Positions 17,359 through 25,950 of a DNA stretch of 64,000 bases are shown in pieces. Position 1 is the stretch's first letter, and each line of letters starts with the position of its first letter. Source of the DNA: Thermotoga maritima MSB8. Lineage in GTDB: Bacteria > Thermotogota > Thermotogae > Thermotogales > Thermotogaceae. The stretch spans positions 820,465-884,464 of the forward strand of contig NC_000853.1 of the NCBI RefSeq assembly GCF_000008545.1, given 5' to 3'. The notes below the pieces were generated by a model. It was not told the DNA's origin. It ran no database searches and saw only the letters and a list, made by a program, of their open reading frames with translations. The translations under genes and the position numbers were made by a program.

Positions 17359-18453
17359 ATGATTGTTGAGAAAGTTCTGATCGTTGATCCCATCGATGGA
17401 GAGTTCACCGGGGACGTGGAGATAGAAGAGGGAAAGATCGTGAAAGTTGAGAAGAGAGAATGCATTCCACGGGGTGTTCTCATGCCCGGGTTTGTTGATC
17501 CGCACATCCACGGTGTGGTGGGTGCAGACACCATGAACTGCGACTTCTCTGAAATGGAAGAATTTCTCTACTCTCAGGGAGTCACCACGTTCCTTGCCAC
17601 AACTGTTTCCACTTCGCTCGAAAAAATGAAAGAAATTCTGAGAAAAGCAAGAGATTACATCCTTGAAAACCCGTCAACATCGCTGCTGGGCGTTCATCTG
17701 GAGGGACCTTACATCTCGAAAGAAAAAAAGGGAGCACACTCAGAGAAACACATAAGACCACCTTCGGAGAGAGAACTGAGTGAAATCGACTCTCCGGCGA
17801 AGATGCTCACCTTCGCACCTGAGATAGAAAGCTCCGAACTTCTTTTGAGACTCGTGAAAAGAGACATCGTTCTCTCTGCGGGACACTCCATCGCAACTTT
17901 TGAGGAGTTCATGAAATTCTACAAAGAGGGTGTCAAGAGAATCACACATTTTCCGAACGGGTTGAAACCTCTTCATCACAGGGAGATAGGAATCACTGGA
18001 GCGGGGCTTTTGCTGGACGATGTGAAGCTGGAGCTCATCTGCGACGGGGTGCATCTCTCCAGAGAGATGGTGAAGCTCGTCTACAAAGTGAAAAAAGCGA
18101 ACGGAATCGTTCTGGTCACAGATTCTATATCTGCGGCGGGTCTCAAAGACGGAACAACCACCCTGGGAGATCTTGTGGTTAAGGTGAAAGACGGTGTTCC
18201 AAGGCTGGAAGACGGTACGCTCGCGGGAAGCACGCTCTTTTTCTCGCAGGCCGTGAAGAACTTCAGAAAGTTCACAGGGTGTTCCATTACAGAACTTGCA
18301 AAAGTGTCCTCGTACAACAGCTGTGTTGAACTGGGACTGGATGACAGAGGAAGAATAGCCGAAGGAACGAGGGCGGATCTTGTTCTTCTCGATGAAGATT
18401 TGAACGTTGTGATGACGATCAAAGAGGGTGAGGTAGTTTTTCGATCCAGATGA
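17359..18453 (+). CDS. nagA: N-acetylglucosamine-6-phosphate deacetylase
   Basis: 364-aa amidohydrolase from ATG 17359, with GTGAGGTG upstream; an earlier in-frame start at 17338 lies inside the previous gene. Metal and substrate motifs are GFVDPHIHG (HxH), GVHLEGPYIS, SAGHS, THFPNGLKPLHHR and VTDSISAAG with the catalytic Asp. It removes acetate from GlcNAc-6-phosphate, feeding the deaminase encoded just upstream. It is the last gene of the nag operon and faces the MATE gene with five bases between the two stop codons. Confidence 0.96.
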   Translation: MIVEKVLIVDPIDGEFTGDVEIEEGKIVKVEKRECIPRGVLMPGFVDPHIHGVVGADTMNCDFSEMEEFLYSQGVTTFLATTVSTSLEKMKEILRKARDYILENPSTSLLGVHLEGPYISKEKKGAHSEKHIRPPSERELSEIDSPAKMLTFAPEIESSELLLRLVKRDIVLSAGHSIATFEEFMKFYKEGVKRITHFPNGLKPLHHREIGITGAGLLLDDVKLELICDGVHLSREMVKLVYKVKKANGIVLVTDSISAAGLKDGTTTLGDLVVKVKDGVPRLEDGTLAGSTLFFSQAVKNFRKFTGCSITELAKVSSYNSCVELGLDDRGRIAEGTRADLVLLDEDLNVVMTIKEGEVVFRSR

Positions 18454-18458
18454 ATGAA

Positions 18459-19862
18459 TTATCCCAACTCTTTCACTCTCTCCCGTGTGAGGACGGCTCT
18501 CTTTTCCCACTTGCCGGAGAGGAAGAAGAGGAGCTTCAGTGTACTTCGAAAGATGATGTCTGCGATCATTCCGATCCAGGCACCGAGAAGCCCAAGCTGG
18601 AAGTACTTCACCATCACGAAGGCGACGGGAAGCCTCGCAGTCCAGATGGAGATGAAGGTGATGATCATCGGTGGAAGGGTGTTTCCCGTCCCCCTGAGGG
18701 CACCGTTCATGGTTGAATCTATTGCGAGGAAAAACTGGAACAGCCCGATTATCTTGACGGGGAGTTTTGAGATCTCTATTATCTGTGGATCACTGGTGAA
18801 GATGCGTATCAGTGGCTCTGGAAAAAGAAAGATTATAATACCAACCGTCACCTGAAACAGAAGACTCAGGATCCATCCCTGTCGAATGACTCCAAGAACG
18901 TGTTCCTTGTTTCCCATTCCGTTGTACCTTCCAACCAGTGTGGTGATAGCGACCGAGATTCCAAACGCGGGCATGAAAGATAGAGACTCGACGTTTATAC
19001 CTATTCTGTGTCCAGCGTACGCTTCAGCTCCTGCGATGAGCAGGATGTTCGCAAACATCAAAACACCTGTGGAAAAAACGAAGTTCTCTATGGCAGTTGG
19101 AAATCCAACACGGAGAATTTCTTTTTGACTGGACCACTTAGGAGGAACGAGTCCTTTTCTGAGCTGGAACTCCTCTCTTTTGAATATCACGTACGTGAGG
19201 ATCCCTGCTCCCACAAATCTTGAGAGGATCGTCGCAACTGCTGCTCCTCTGACCCCCATCTCCGGGAATCCGAACTTTCCAAAGATCATGGCGTAATCGA
19301 GGAAAATGTTCAGAAAGTTCGTGAGACCAGTGACGATCATCGGGGTTCTTGTGTCACCGGCACCTCTGAGCATCGCAGAGAACACGGCCATGATGGAAAA
19401 GCCCATGGAACCGGAAAGGATGACTTTCAGATACTCCTTCGCGGATGATTCTATTTCTCCCTCCAGATTCGGAAAGATGTTTATCAGCACATCGGAGAGC
19501 GGTGTGAGGGCGGTGAGAATAACACCCGTGAATATGGCGAGAAAGACACTGTTCCAGGCAAGGGACCTCACAGCTTTTCTGTTGCCCGCTCCGATGGCGT
19601 TCGCTATCGTGACGGTGGCTCCCATACTGGCGGCGATCAGAACAACCTGAACCACCCAGAATACCTGGTTGGAGAGTCCCACACCGCTCATCGCTTTCCA
19701 GGAGTAGTGTCCCAAAAAGGCAGTGTCTGCCATTCCAAAGAGCATCTGAAGCACGTTTTCTCCCATGGCAGGAAGTGCCAATTTTATGAGTTCTTTTCTG
19801 ATTTCTGGTACCTCTTCTTTCGGCAGGTAATTCTTGAAGAGTGAATATCTCATCCTCATCAC
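18459..19862 (-). CDS. MATE-family multidrug/sodium antiporter
   Basis: 467 aa with about 12 membrane segments and the two-fold MatE repeat. Examples are LALPAMGENVLQMLFGMADT near residue 28 and VGFPTAIENFVFSTGVLMFAN near residue 250. MATE proteins expel cationic drugs or metabolites in exchange for Na+ or H+. The start could be GTG 19862, ATG 19859 or ATG 19853. A -10 TAGAAT (complement of 19871-19876) lies so close that the mRNA would be nearly leaderless. It diverges from a marR gene across a palindromic operator candidate. Confidence 0.9.
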   Translation of the reverse strand: MMRMRYSLFKNYLPKEEVPEIRKELIKLALPAMGENVLQMLFGMADTAFLGHYSWKAMSGVGLSNQVFWVVQVVLIAASMGATVTIANAIGAGNRKAVRSLAWNSVFLAIFTGVILTALTPLSDVLINIFPNLEGEIESSAKEYLKVILSGSMGFSIMAVFSAMLRGAGDTRTPMIVTGLTNFLNIFLDYAMIFGKFGFPEMGVRGAAVATILSRFVGAGILTYVIFKREEFQLRKGLVPPKWSSQKEILRVGFPTAIENFVFSTGVLMFANILLIAGAEAYAGHRIGINVESLSFMPAFGISVAITTLVGRYNGMGNKEHVLGVIRQGWILSLLFQVTVGIIIFLFPEPLIRIFTSDPQIIEISKLPVKIIGLFQFFLAIDSTMNGALRGTGNTLPPMIITFISIWTARLPVAFVMVKYFQLGLLGAWIGMIADIIFRSTLKLLFFLSGKWEKRAVLTRERVKELG

Positions 19863-19879
19863 CGGTTCTTATTCTACAA

Positions 19880-19906
19880 CAAATAGTTCGTATGGTGAAC
19901 CATTTG
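19880..19906. promoter_or_regulatory. Palindromic operator candidate between MATE and marR genes
   Basis: CAAATAGTTC (19880-19889) and GAACCATTTG (19897-19906) form a 10-7-10 inverted repeat with one mismatch. The size suits a MarR dimer. On the minus strand it lies in the spacer of a possible MATE promoter (TTCACC, 17 nt, TAGAAT), so binding would shut the exporter gene. Confidence 0.6.
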
Positions 19907-19940
19907 GTAAAATAATTGAACTGTTCTATAATTGAACTGT
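19904..19940 (+). promoter_or_regulatory. marR promoter with direct repeats
   Basis: A perfect -10 TATAAT (19926-19931) lies 31 bases before the marR ATG; the -35 is poor (TTGGTA 19904-19909, 16-nt spacer). The 11-mer AATTGAACTGT occurs twice, at 19914-19924 and 19930-19940, a 16-bp period that brackets the -10. These repeats could be a second regulator site. Confidence 0.5.
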
Positions 19941-19961
19941 CAAAAAATGGGAGGTGAAGAC

Positions 19962-20390
19962 ATGGATGCTCTGGAGATATTCAAAACACTCTTTTCGCTG
20001 GTGATGAGGTTTTCCAGTTATCTTCCATCGAACGAAGAGATCTCTGACATGAAAACAACGGAGCTCTACGCGTTCCTCTACGTGGCTCTCTTCGGCCCAA
20101 AAAAGATGAAAGAGATAGCGGAGTTTCTTTCCACAACGAAGAGCAACGTAACGAACGTGGTGGATTCTTTGGAGAAAAGAGGCCTGGTCGTCAGAGAGAT
20201 GGACCCCGTTGATAGAAGGACGTACCGGGTGGTCTTGACCGAAAAGGGAAAGGAAATCTTCGGAGAGATTCTTTCGAACTTCGAAAGTCTTTTGAAAAGT
20301 GTTCTTGAGAAATTTTCCGAGGAAGACTTCAAAGTGGTGAGCGAAGGATTCAATCGAATGGTGGAAGCTCTGTCGAGGGAGGGAAGGTAG
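19962..20390 (+). CDS. MarR-family transcriptional regulator
   Basis: 142 aa from ATG 19962, preceded by GGGAGGTGA. The winged helix lies at about residues 40-100, with recognition-helix sequence TKSNVTNVVDSLEKRGLV and the wing DPVDRRTYRVVLTEKG typical of MarR. Members bind small aromatic or lipophilic ligands and release DNA. The divergent MATE gene and the co-directional MMPL exporter gene, one base after its stop, are the likely targets. An operator candidate lies upstream. Confidence 0.92.
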   Translation: MDALEIFKTLFSLVMRFSSYLPSNEEISDMKTTELYAFLYVALFGPKKMKEIAEFLSTTKSNVTNVVDSLEKRGLVVREMDPVDRRTYRVVLTEKGKEIFGEILSNFESLLKSVLEKFSEEDFKVVSEGFNRMVEALSREGR

Positions 20391-20391
20391 C

Positions 20392-22416
20392 ATGAGAAGG
20401 TACCTTTTCACCACAACATACGTGGTGCTGGTTTTTCTTTCGTTTTTTGTTGTTTTCTCCCTTGGAAAGATAGAGACCGGCCCTGAGGTGTTCCTTCCAG
20501 GTTACAATGGAGATCCCGAAAAGACTACGAACGAAAACGTGAAAAACCTCTTTCGTGTGAACAAGGAGTTCGGCGGTAGTTCTTCGATTGTGATCGTTGT
20601 CGAAAGCGATAAGAACTTCTTCGAAGACGCAAGGACTCTGTACGAACTCCACAGAGCTCTGGAGGAAAGAGAAGACATCTCGAGTGTTATGAGTCCCGTG
20701 AACCTTCCAAAGCTTTCTGGTTTCAGAATGGACTATTACTTCAAAGATGAGAAGATTTCAAAAGACGTATTGAACGACCCGAATGCGAAGAGTTTCATCA
20801 CAGAAGATGGGAAGTACGCGCTTCTGAACGTGATATTCAAAGAAGGTGTCAATGCAAGGGACAAAATACCCGAGATAAAAAGGCTCGTGTCCAGCTACTT
20901 CGAGAAAAATTACCTCTTTGGTGAACCGGTGATAGACAGCACTCTTTTCAAAGAACTGGTGAAGCAGACTTTTGTTTATCCCGTTTTCATGTTTCTTGTG
21001 ATCTTTCTTCTCTTCTATTATCAGTTGAGATCCTTCAGAGCGGCGATCTTTTCTTTGATAGTTCCTGTGCTGGCTACGTTTTTTGTGTTCGCTGTGTTTT
21101 TCGCTATGGGGAAGAGCCTCAACACCATGACCGTGATGACCATCACCTTCCTCCTCATCATCGGCTCTGCGTACGGGCTTCACTTCTACAACGCGCTGTT
21201 CAGGTTCAGTGATAAAAGAGAGGCGGTAAAGCACATCTTCAAACCCATACTCTTTTCGATGCTCACCACTGCAGCGGGATTCATGTCTTTCGTCTTCATC
21301 GATATAAGGGCGTTCAGAGAACTCGGAATTCTGGTTTCTTCCGGACTCGCTGTTGTGGTGCTTGTGATATTCACATCAGGTGTGGAGATCTTCAGAAACT
21401 ACACTCCAAAGAGAACTCCAAGGAGCTTTGGAATGAAGTACGTGGGAAGAAAGATCGCTTTGATCGTTCTCGTTGTTTTCCTGGTGATGGCGGCTCTTTC
21501 ACCGTTTCTGCTCAAAAGAGTACAGGTGGGTTCAGATATGGTGTCCTATTTTGAGAGGGATTCCGAACTCAGAAAGGCTTACGACCTCATCGTGAAAAAG
21601 TTCAACACGAGAGAGCCGATCTATCTGGTGCTGGAAAAAAATGTTCCGTTCGTTGGAACAGATTCCAAAATTTTGAAAGAGCTGATCGAAAAGATAGAAA
21701 AGAGCGAGTACGTCTCCAGTGTGGTGTTTCCTGTGGACATTCCCGTTCCGATAATGTACACGCTCTCCAGAACGAACCCGTTTCTCAAAACTTTCGTTGG
21801 AGACAGAAACAGGATAAGGTTGATCGTCAACCTCACTCCGGAAGGATACGAGCATGTGAAGAAAGTGGTAGATCTGATCAACGAAGTAGTCAGCGAAACG
21901 GGATGGTCACACTACGTGGCGGGATCCGTTCTGATCTGGAACGATATCAACGAAAGCATCATGAGATCACAGATACAGAGTATCGTTCTCGCGTCCATTC
22001 TGATCTTTGCCATGGTCTTCATCATATTCCGAAGACCGCTCACTACACTGAGTGTGATGATACCAATCGCTTTCACAACGGTGTTCAACTTCCTGTTCAT
22101 GGCCCTCTTTGGCATCAGTCTGGATGTTTCCACGTCGATCACTTCCGGTATCCTCATGGGTCTTGTGATAGACTATTCCATTCACATTGCTTCAGAAGAG
22201 AGGAGACTGAGAGATCCGTACCTTGTGGTCAAGAACGTGGGACCATCTGTTCTCACAAACGCGCTGGGTTTGATCTCGGGATTCGCTGTTCTTCTCTTCT
22301 CTGAACTCGCACTCTTTAAAAACATATCTCTGCTTATGATGCTCGGAATAGGTGTTGGGGCCATTTTCACGCTGATCGTTCAGCCGATGATACTGGAAAA
22401 GAGGGAAAACTCTTGA
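20392..22416 (+). CDS. RND superfamily exporter (MMPL type)
   Basis: 674 aa with about 12 membrane segments in two repeats. Each half has a large extracytoplasmic loop followed by five clustered segments. The sterol-sensing-like segments include FLLIIGSAYGLHFYNALF in the first half and GILMGLVIDYSIHIASEE in the second, each with the conserved acidic/small residue pattern of MMPL proteins. Such proteins export lipids or lipophilic compounds using the proton gradient. The start ATG is two bases after the marR stop, so it is probably co-transcribed with and controlled by MarR. Confidence 0.85.
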   Translation: MRRYLFTTTYVVLVFLSFFVVFSLGKIETGPEVFLPGYNGDPEKTTNENVKNLFRVNKEFGGSSSIVIVVESDKNFFEDARTLYELHRALEEREDISSVMSPVNLPKLSGFRMDYYFKDEKISKDVLNDPNAKSFITEDGKYALLNVIFKEGVNARDKIPEIKRLVSSYFEKNYLFGEPVIDSTLFKELVKQTFVYPVFMFLVIFLLFYYQLRSFRAAIFSLIVPVLATFFVFAVFFAMGKSLNTMTVMTITFLLIIGSAYGLHFYNALFRFSDKREAVKHIFKPILFSMLTTAAGFMSFVFIDIRAFRELGILVSSGLAVVVLVIFTSGVEIFRNYTPKRTPRSFGMKYVGRKIALIVLVVFLVMAALSPFLLKRVQVGSDMVSYFERDSELRKAYDLIVKKFNTREPIYLVLEKNVPFVGTDSKILKELIEKIEKSEYVSSVVFPVDIPVPIMYTLSRTNPFLKTFVGDRNRIRLIVNLTPEGYEHVKKVVDLINEVVSETGWSHYVAGSVLIWNDINESIMRSQIQSIVLASILIFAMVFIIFRRPLTTLSVMIPIAFTTVFNFLFMALFGISLDVSTSITSGILMGLVIDYSIHIASEERRLRDPYLVVKNVGPSVLTNALGLISGFAVLLFSELALFKNISLLMMLGIGVGAIFTLIVQPMILEKRENS

Positions 22417-22441
22417 CGCTTGCGGAAGAAGATGTTAAACT
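22413..22441 (+). promoter_or_regulatory. Promoter of tRNA-Leu(CAG)
   Basis: TTGACG (22413-22418), a 17-nt spacer and TAAACT (22436-22441). The -35 overlaps the stop codon of the MMPL gene. The predicted start is about 12 bases before the tRNA. Confidence 0.75.
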
Positions 22442-22459
22442 ATCTGGACGGAGAGGAGT

Positions 22460-22546
22460 GCCGAGGTGGCGGAACTGGCAGACGCGCATGACTCAGGATC
22501 ATGTGGGGGTTTCCCCGTGCGGGTTCAAGTCCCGCCCTCGGCACCA
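22460..22546 (+). tRNA. tRNA-Leu (anticodon CAG)
   Basis: 87 nt with encoded CCA. Acceptor stem GCCGAGG/CCTCGGC, anticodon arm CATGA-CTCAGGA-TCATG (anticodon CAG, reads CUG), long variable arm (class II), and T-loop GTTCAAG. A terminator follows six bases later. Confidence 0.97.
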
Positions 22547-22551
22547 GCAGA

Positions 22552-22580
22552 AAGCGGAGGTCTTTCCTCCGCTTTTTTTT
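22552..22580 (+). terminator. Terminator after tRNA-Leu(CAG)
   Basis: AAGCGGAGG (22552-22560) pairs perfectly with CCTCCGCTT (22566-22574), loop TCTTT, and an eight-T run. The wecG-like gene's Shine-Dalgarno starts on the next base, so that gene depends on read-through or an unseen promoter. Confidence 0.9.
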
Positions 22581-22593
22581 GGAGGAAAACGGG

Positions 22594-23325
22594 GTGAAAG
22601 AGATCGAGCTTTTCGGAACGAAAGTTCTATCGGGGACAAGGCGGGAATTCCTGAACGCGATCGAAGAGAGAATAGAGAAAAACATCAAAACCTTCGTTGT
22701 CACCATGAACGCTTCGATTCTTTTGAAAGCCATAGAAGATGCAGGATACAGAGCAATCGTGAACTCCGCAGACCTTGTAGTACCTGATGGTTTCGGCGTT
22801 GTCTGGGCTATGAAAACCCTCACAGGGGAGACGACTGAAAGGCTGCCTGGAGTAGAGATCATGAAACACCTCTGTGAAAGATCGAAAGAAAAAGGCTGGA
22901 AGGTGTATCTTCTCGGAACGAAAAGGGAAATTGTTGAGAAGGCAAAACAAGTACTGGAGAGATCGGGTGTGAGAGTTGTGGGCTGTCACGACGGTTTCTT
23001 CTCCGAAAAAGAATCACCGAAAATCGTTGAAGACGTAAACAGAAGTTCAACCGATCTTCTCTTTGTCGGGATGGGTGTTCCACGTCAGGAGGAGTGGATA
23101 TATAGGAACTTTCCACAGCTGAACGTGAAGCTCGCCATGGGTGTTGGAGGATCCATAGACGTCGTATCGGGCAAAAAGAAACGCGCACCGGAATGGGTTC
23201 AGAGGATGAACCTGGAGTGGCTTTACAGGTTTTTCCAGTCTCCTTTGAGTAAAAGAAAGGTACCGGTGCAGGTTTCAAAGTTCGTCTTTTTCGTTTTGAG
23301 AGAAAAATTGAAAAACAGAAACTGA
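22594..23325 (+). CDS. WecG/TagA/CpsF family glycosyltransferase (GT26)
   Basis: 243 aa from GTG 22594 with GGAGG eight bases upstream. The open frame continues upstream only because it runs through the tRNA gene. Family motifs are TFVVTMNASILLKA, SADLVVPDGFGVVWA near residue 65, LLGTKREIVEKA and VGMGVPRQEEWI near residue 165. GT26 enzymes add N-acetylmannosamine or its uronic acid to the lipid-linked first sugar, the second step after a WecA/TagO-type transferase. A candidate partner, the GT4 enzyme at 5733-6656, is in this window but 16 kb away. Confidence 0.9.
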   Translation: MKEIELFGTKVLSGTRREFLNAIEERIEKNIKTFVVTMNASILLKAIEDAGYRAIVNSADLVVPDGFGVVWAMKTLTGETTERLPGVEIMKHLCERSKEKGWKVYLLGTKREIVEKAKQVLERSGVRVVGCHDGFFSEKESPKIVEDVNRSSTDLLFVGMGVPRQEEWIYRNFPQLNVKLAMGVGGSIDVVSGKKKRAPEWVQRMNLEWLYRFFQSPLSKRKVPVQVSKFVFFVLREKLKNRN

Positions 23326-23356
23326 AGGCTCTTTGATTCAAAGAGCCTTTATTTTT
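23325..23356 (+). terminator. Terminator after the WecG-like gene
   Basis: AAGGCTCTTTG (23325-23335) pairs with CAAAGAGCCTT (23339-23349), an 11-bp perfect stem with loop ATT and tail TTATTTTT. It ends about 20 bases before the uracil permease ATG. I see no promoter in between. Confidence 0.9.
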
Positions 23357-23376
23357 AAATGTCAGGAGGTGTTCCC

Positions 23377-24576
23377 ATGGAGTTCGAAGGAGCGGTTACC
23401 AAGGTCAGTGGATGGAGATGGTTCCTGCTGGCACTTCAGCACTTCGTTGCCATGTTCGGTGCCACCGTTCTGGTCCCTCTCATCACGGGGCTCGATCCTC
23501 TTGTAGCGCTTCTCACCGCGGGAATCGGCACGCTCATCTTCCATTTTGTAACAGGCGGGATTGTACCAGTCTTTCTTGGGTCGAGCTTTGCCTTCATCGC
23601 TCCGATTCTGGCAGTGAAAGAGATCTATGGAGATCTCGCCTACGCGACGGGCGGAATATTCGTGGCGGGTCTGTTCTATGTTTTGTACGCTTTGATAGTG
23701 AAGGCAGTTGGTCCGGAAAAGGTGAAAAAGATTCTCCCTCCCGTTGTCACCGGAAGTATGATCATGGTGATAGGGCTCACGCTCAGCCCCGTTGCCATCC
23801 AGATGGCATCGAGTGATTGGCCGCTTGCCCTCATCGTCATAGCCACTGTCGTTTTCGTTTCAACCATGACGAGAGGCTTCTTCAGCATGGTTCCAGTGAT
23901 CACAGGAGTCGTTGTTGGATACGTAGCAGGACTCTTCATGGGAAAGATCGATACCAGTGTGATAGTGAGCACACCTCTCTTCAGTGTACCAAAAGTAATG
24001 CTTCCGAAGTTCGACTACGGAGCGATATTCATGATCGTCCCGGTGACCCTCGCTACCTTCATGGAACATCTTGGAGATATCACCACCAACGGGGCGGTTG
24101 TCGGTAAGAATTTCTTCGACAAGCCCGGTCTTCACAGAACACTCCTCGGTGATGGACTCGCAACAGCTGTGGCCGGTCTTCTTGGAGGTCCTGCGAACAC
24201 CACTTACAGTGAAAACACGGGAGTGCTGGCCCTCACGAGGGTGTACGATCCTTCCGTTCTCAGAGGAGCAGCCCTTGTGGCCATATTCGCCGCCTTCGTG
24301 TCGAAGTTCGGGGCTATCCTCCAGACGATTCCTCAGGCGGTGATGGGAGGAGTGAGTCTCATCCTCTTCGGTATGATCACCTCCGTCGGTGTAAGGACCA
24401 TGGTGAATGCAGAGGTGGATTTCTCCAAACCAAGAAACCTCATGATCACCGCTTTGATGCTCACTGTTGGTATCGGTGGAGCGGTTTTGAAGGTAGGAAG
24501 AGTGGAGCTGAAAGGAATAGGGCTTGCCGCCCTCGTCGGTATCTTCCTGAATCTGATCCTTCCAGATAGAGATTGA
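23377..24576 (+). CDS. NCS2 family uracil/xanthine permease
   Basis: 399 aa from ATG 23377; the earlier ATG 23359 would translate the Shine-Dalgarno AGGAGGTG. There are 12-14 membrane segments. The NCS2 signature [20 protein letters not shown] near residue 275 and the substrate-site Glu region [10 protein letters not shown] near residue 228 point to uracil (UraA/PyrP-like). It imports the nucleobase with protons. A terminator directly upstream could make it conditionally expressed, but I see no PyrR binding loop. Confidence 0.88.
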   Translation: MEFEGAVTKVSGWRWFLLALQHFVAMFGATVLVPLITGLDPLVALLTAGIGTLIFHFVTGGIVPVFLGSSFAFIAPILAVKEIYGDLAYATGGIFVAGLFYVLYALIVKAVGPEKVKKILPPVVTGSMIMVIGLTLSPVAIQMASSDWPLALIVIATVVFVSTMTRGFFSMVPVITGVVVGYVAGLFMGKIDTSVIVSTPLFSVPKVMLPKFDYGAIFMIVPVTLATFMEHLGDITTNGAVVGKNFFDKPGLHRTLLGDGLATAVAGLLGGPANTTYSENTGVLALTRVYDPSVLRGAALVAIFAAFVSKFGAILQTIPQAVMGGVSLILFGMITSVGVRTMVNAEVDFSKPRNLMITALMLTVGIGGAVLKVGRVELKGIGLAALVGIFLNLILPDRD

Positions 24577-24592
24577 GCCATCATGATACAAT
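24576..24592 (+). promoter_or_regulatory. Extended -10 promoter candidate for alcohol dehydrogenase
   Basis: TGATACAAT (24584-24592) is an extended -10 element. I find no good -35 at the right distance. The predicted start is about 15 bases before the strong Shine-Dalgarno GAGGAGGTGG. Confidence 0.4.
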
Positions 24593-24614
24593 CGAAATGA
24601 GGAGGTGGTAATCG

Positions 24615-25802
24615 ATGGAGAACTTCGTCTTCCACAATCCCACGAAGATCGTCTTTGGAAGAGGAACGATTCCAAAAATAGGAGAAGAGATAAAGAACGC
24701 GGGAATCAGAAAGGTGCTGTTCCTATACGGTGGTGGATCGATAAAGAAAAATGGCGTTTATGATCAGGTTGTCGATTCACTGAAAAAGCACGGAATAGAG
24801 TGGGTAGAAGTATCTGGTGTCAAGCCGAATCCAGTCCTTTCCAAGGTCCACGAAGCCGTCGAGGTGGCGAAAAAAGAAAAGGTGGAGGCTGTTCTTGGTG
24901 TTGGTGGAGGAAGCGTTGTGGATTCTGCAAAAGCAGTAGCGGCTGGTGCTCTCTACGAGGGCGACATATGGGATGCTTTTATCGGTAAATACCAGATCGA
25001 GAAAGCCCTTCCTATTTTCGACGTGCTCACAATCTCGGCGACAGGAACGGAGATGAACGGTAACGCTGTGATAACGAACGAGAAAACGAAGGAAAAATAT
25101 GGAGTGAGTTCGAAGGCTCTCTATCCAAAAGTATCCATAATCGATCCTTCTGTTCAATTCACTCTTCCAAAAGAACAAACAGTTTATGGAGCGGTGGATG
25201 CGATCTCACACATCCTCGAGTACTATTTCGATGGGAGCAGTCCTGAGATCTCCAACGAAATAGCGGAAGGTACTATCAGAACGATCATGAAAATGACAGA
25301 AAGGTTGATAGAAAAACCGGATGACTACGAAGCAAGGGCAAATCTCGCGTGGTCTGCAACGATCGCTCTCAATGGAACGATGGCAGTCGGAAGAAGGGGC
25401 GGAGAGTGGGCTTGTCACAGGATCGAGCACTCCCTCAGCGCTCTTTACGATATTGCACACGGAGCGGGTCTCGCCATTGTGTTTCCGGCGTGGATGAAGT
25501 ATGTGTACAGAAAGAATCCTGCGCAGTTCGAAAGGTTTGCGAAAAAAATCTTCGGATTTGAGGGTGAGGGAGAGGAACTGATTCTGAAAGGGATAGAAGC
25601 TTTCAAAAACTGGCTGAAGAAGGTAGGAGCTCCTGTGTCCCTCAAAGATGCGGGAATCCCAGAAGAAGACATAGACAAGATCGTGGACAACGTCATGCTT
25701 CTTGTGGAAAAGAATCTGAAACCTAAAGGAGCGAGTTTGGGAAGAATAATGGTGCTCGAAAGAGAAGACGTTCGTGAAATATTGAAATTAGCGGCGAAAT
25801 GA
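24615..25802 (+). CDS. Iron-containing (group III) alcohol dehydrogenase, butanol dehydrogenase type
   Basis: 395 aa. The N-terminal Rossmann-like part has GVGGGSVVDSAKAVAAG near residue 95. The C-terminal metal site is visible as DAISHILEYYF near residue 195 and ACHRIEHSLSALYDIAHGAGLAIVFP near residues 265-290, supplying Asp and His ligands. It should reduce aldehydes to alcohols with NAD(P)H. I believe this corresponds to T. maritima TM0820. Start ATG follows GAGGAGGTGG. No operon partner is obvious. Confidence 0.92.
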   Translation: MENFVFHNPTKIVFGRGTIPKIGEEIKNAGIRKVLFLYGGGSIKKNGVYDQVVDSLKKHGIEWVEVSGVKPNPVLSKVHEAVEVAKKEKVEAVLGVGGGSVVDSAKAVAAGALYEGDIWDAFIGKYQIEKALPIFDVLTISATGTEMNGNAVITNEKTKEKYGVSSKALYPKVSIIDPSVQFTLPKEQTVYGAVDAISHILEYYFDGSSPEISNEIAEGTIRTIMKMTERLIEKPDDYEARANLAWSATIALNGTMAVGRRGGEWACHRIEHSLSALYDIAHGAGLAIVFPAWMKYVYRKNPAQFERFAKKIFGFEGEGEELILKGIEAFKNWLKKVGAPVSLKDAGIPEEDIDKIVDNVMLLVEKNLKPKGASLGRIMVLEREDVREILKLAAK

Positions 25803-25810
25803 AATAAAAT
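25782..25810 (+). promoter_or_regulatory. Promoter of tRNA-Ser(CGA), probably also of pheST
   Basis: TTGAAA (25782-25787), 17-nt spacer, TAAAAT (25805-25810). The start would be near 25817, a dozen bases before the tRNA. The -35 lies inside the end of the dehydrogenase gene. No separate promoter is visible between the tRNA and pheS. Confidence 0.75.
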
Positions 25811-25828
25811 ATGAAGATGGAAGGACGC

Positions 25829-25917
25829 GGAGGCGTGTCCGAACTGGCTAAGGAGCCGGTCTCGAAAACCGGTGGGCCGTGAGGCCCTTGTGGGTTCGAG
25901 TCCCACCGCCTCCGCCA
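25829..25917 (+). tRNA. tRNA-Ser (anticodon CGA)
   Basis: 89 nt with encoded CCA. Acceptor stem GGAGGCG/CGCCTCC, discriminator G, anticodon arm CCGGT-CTCGAAA-ACCGG (anticodon CGA, reads UCG), long class II variable arm and T-loop GTTCGAG. Seven T residues follow the CCA directly. Confidence 0.97.
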
Positions 25918-25950
25918 TTTTTTTGTATAACAGAACAGGGGGTACGAGAG

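Noticed and set aside
22501-22593. N-terminal extension of the WecG-like protein
   Set aside because: These codons lie in the tRNA and its terminator. GTG 22594 has its own Shine-Dalgarno.
22440-22862. Minus-strand frame with RAGLEPARG over tRNA-Leu(CAG)
   Set aside because: This peptide is a well-known false translation of the antisense of leucine tRNA genes.
23325-23376. PyrR-type attenuator before the uracil permease
   Set aside because: The terminator hairpin is clear, but I see no PyrR binding-loop sequence or competing antiterminator in the short leader.
25445-25918. Minus-strand frame with VGLEPTRA over tRNA-Ser(CGA)
   Set aside because: False tRNA-antisense translation that continues over the alcohol dehydrogenase gene.
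25879-25950. N-terminal extension of PheS
   Set aside because: It would translate the tRNA-Ser gene. ATG 25951 gives the normal PheS N-terminus.
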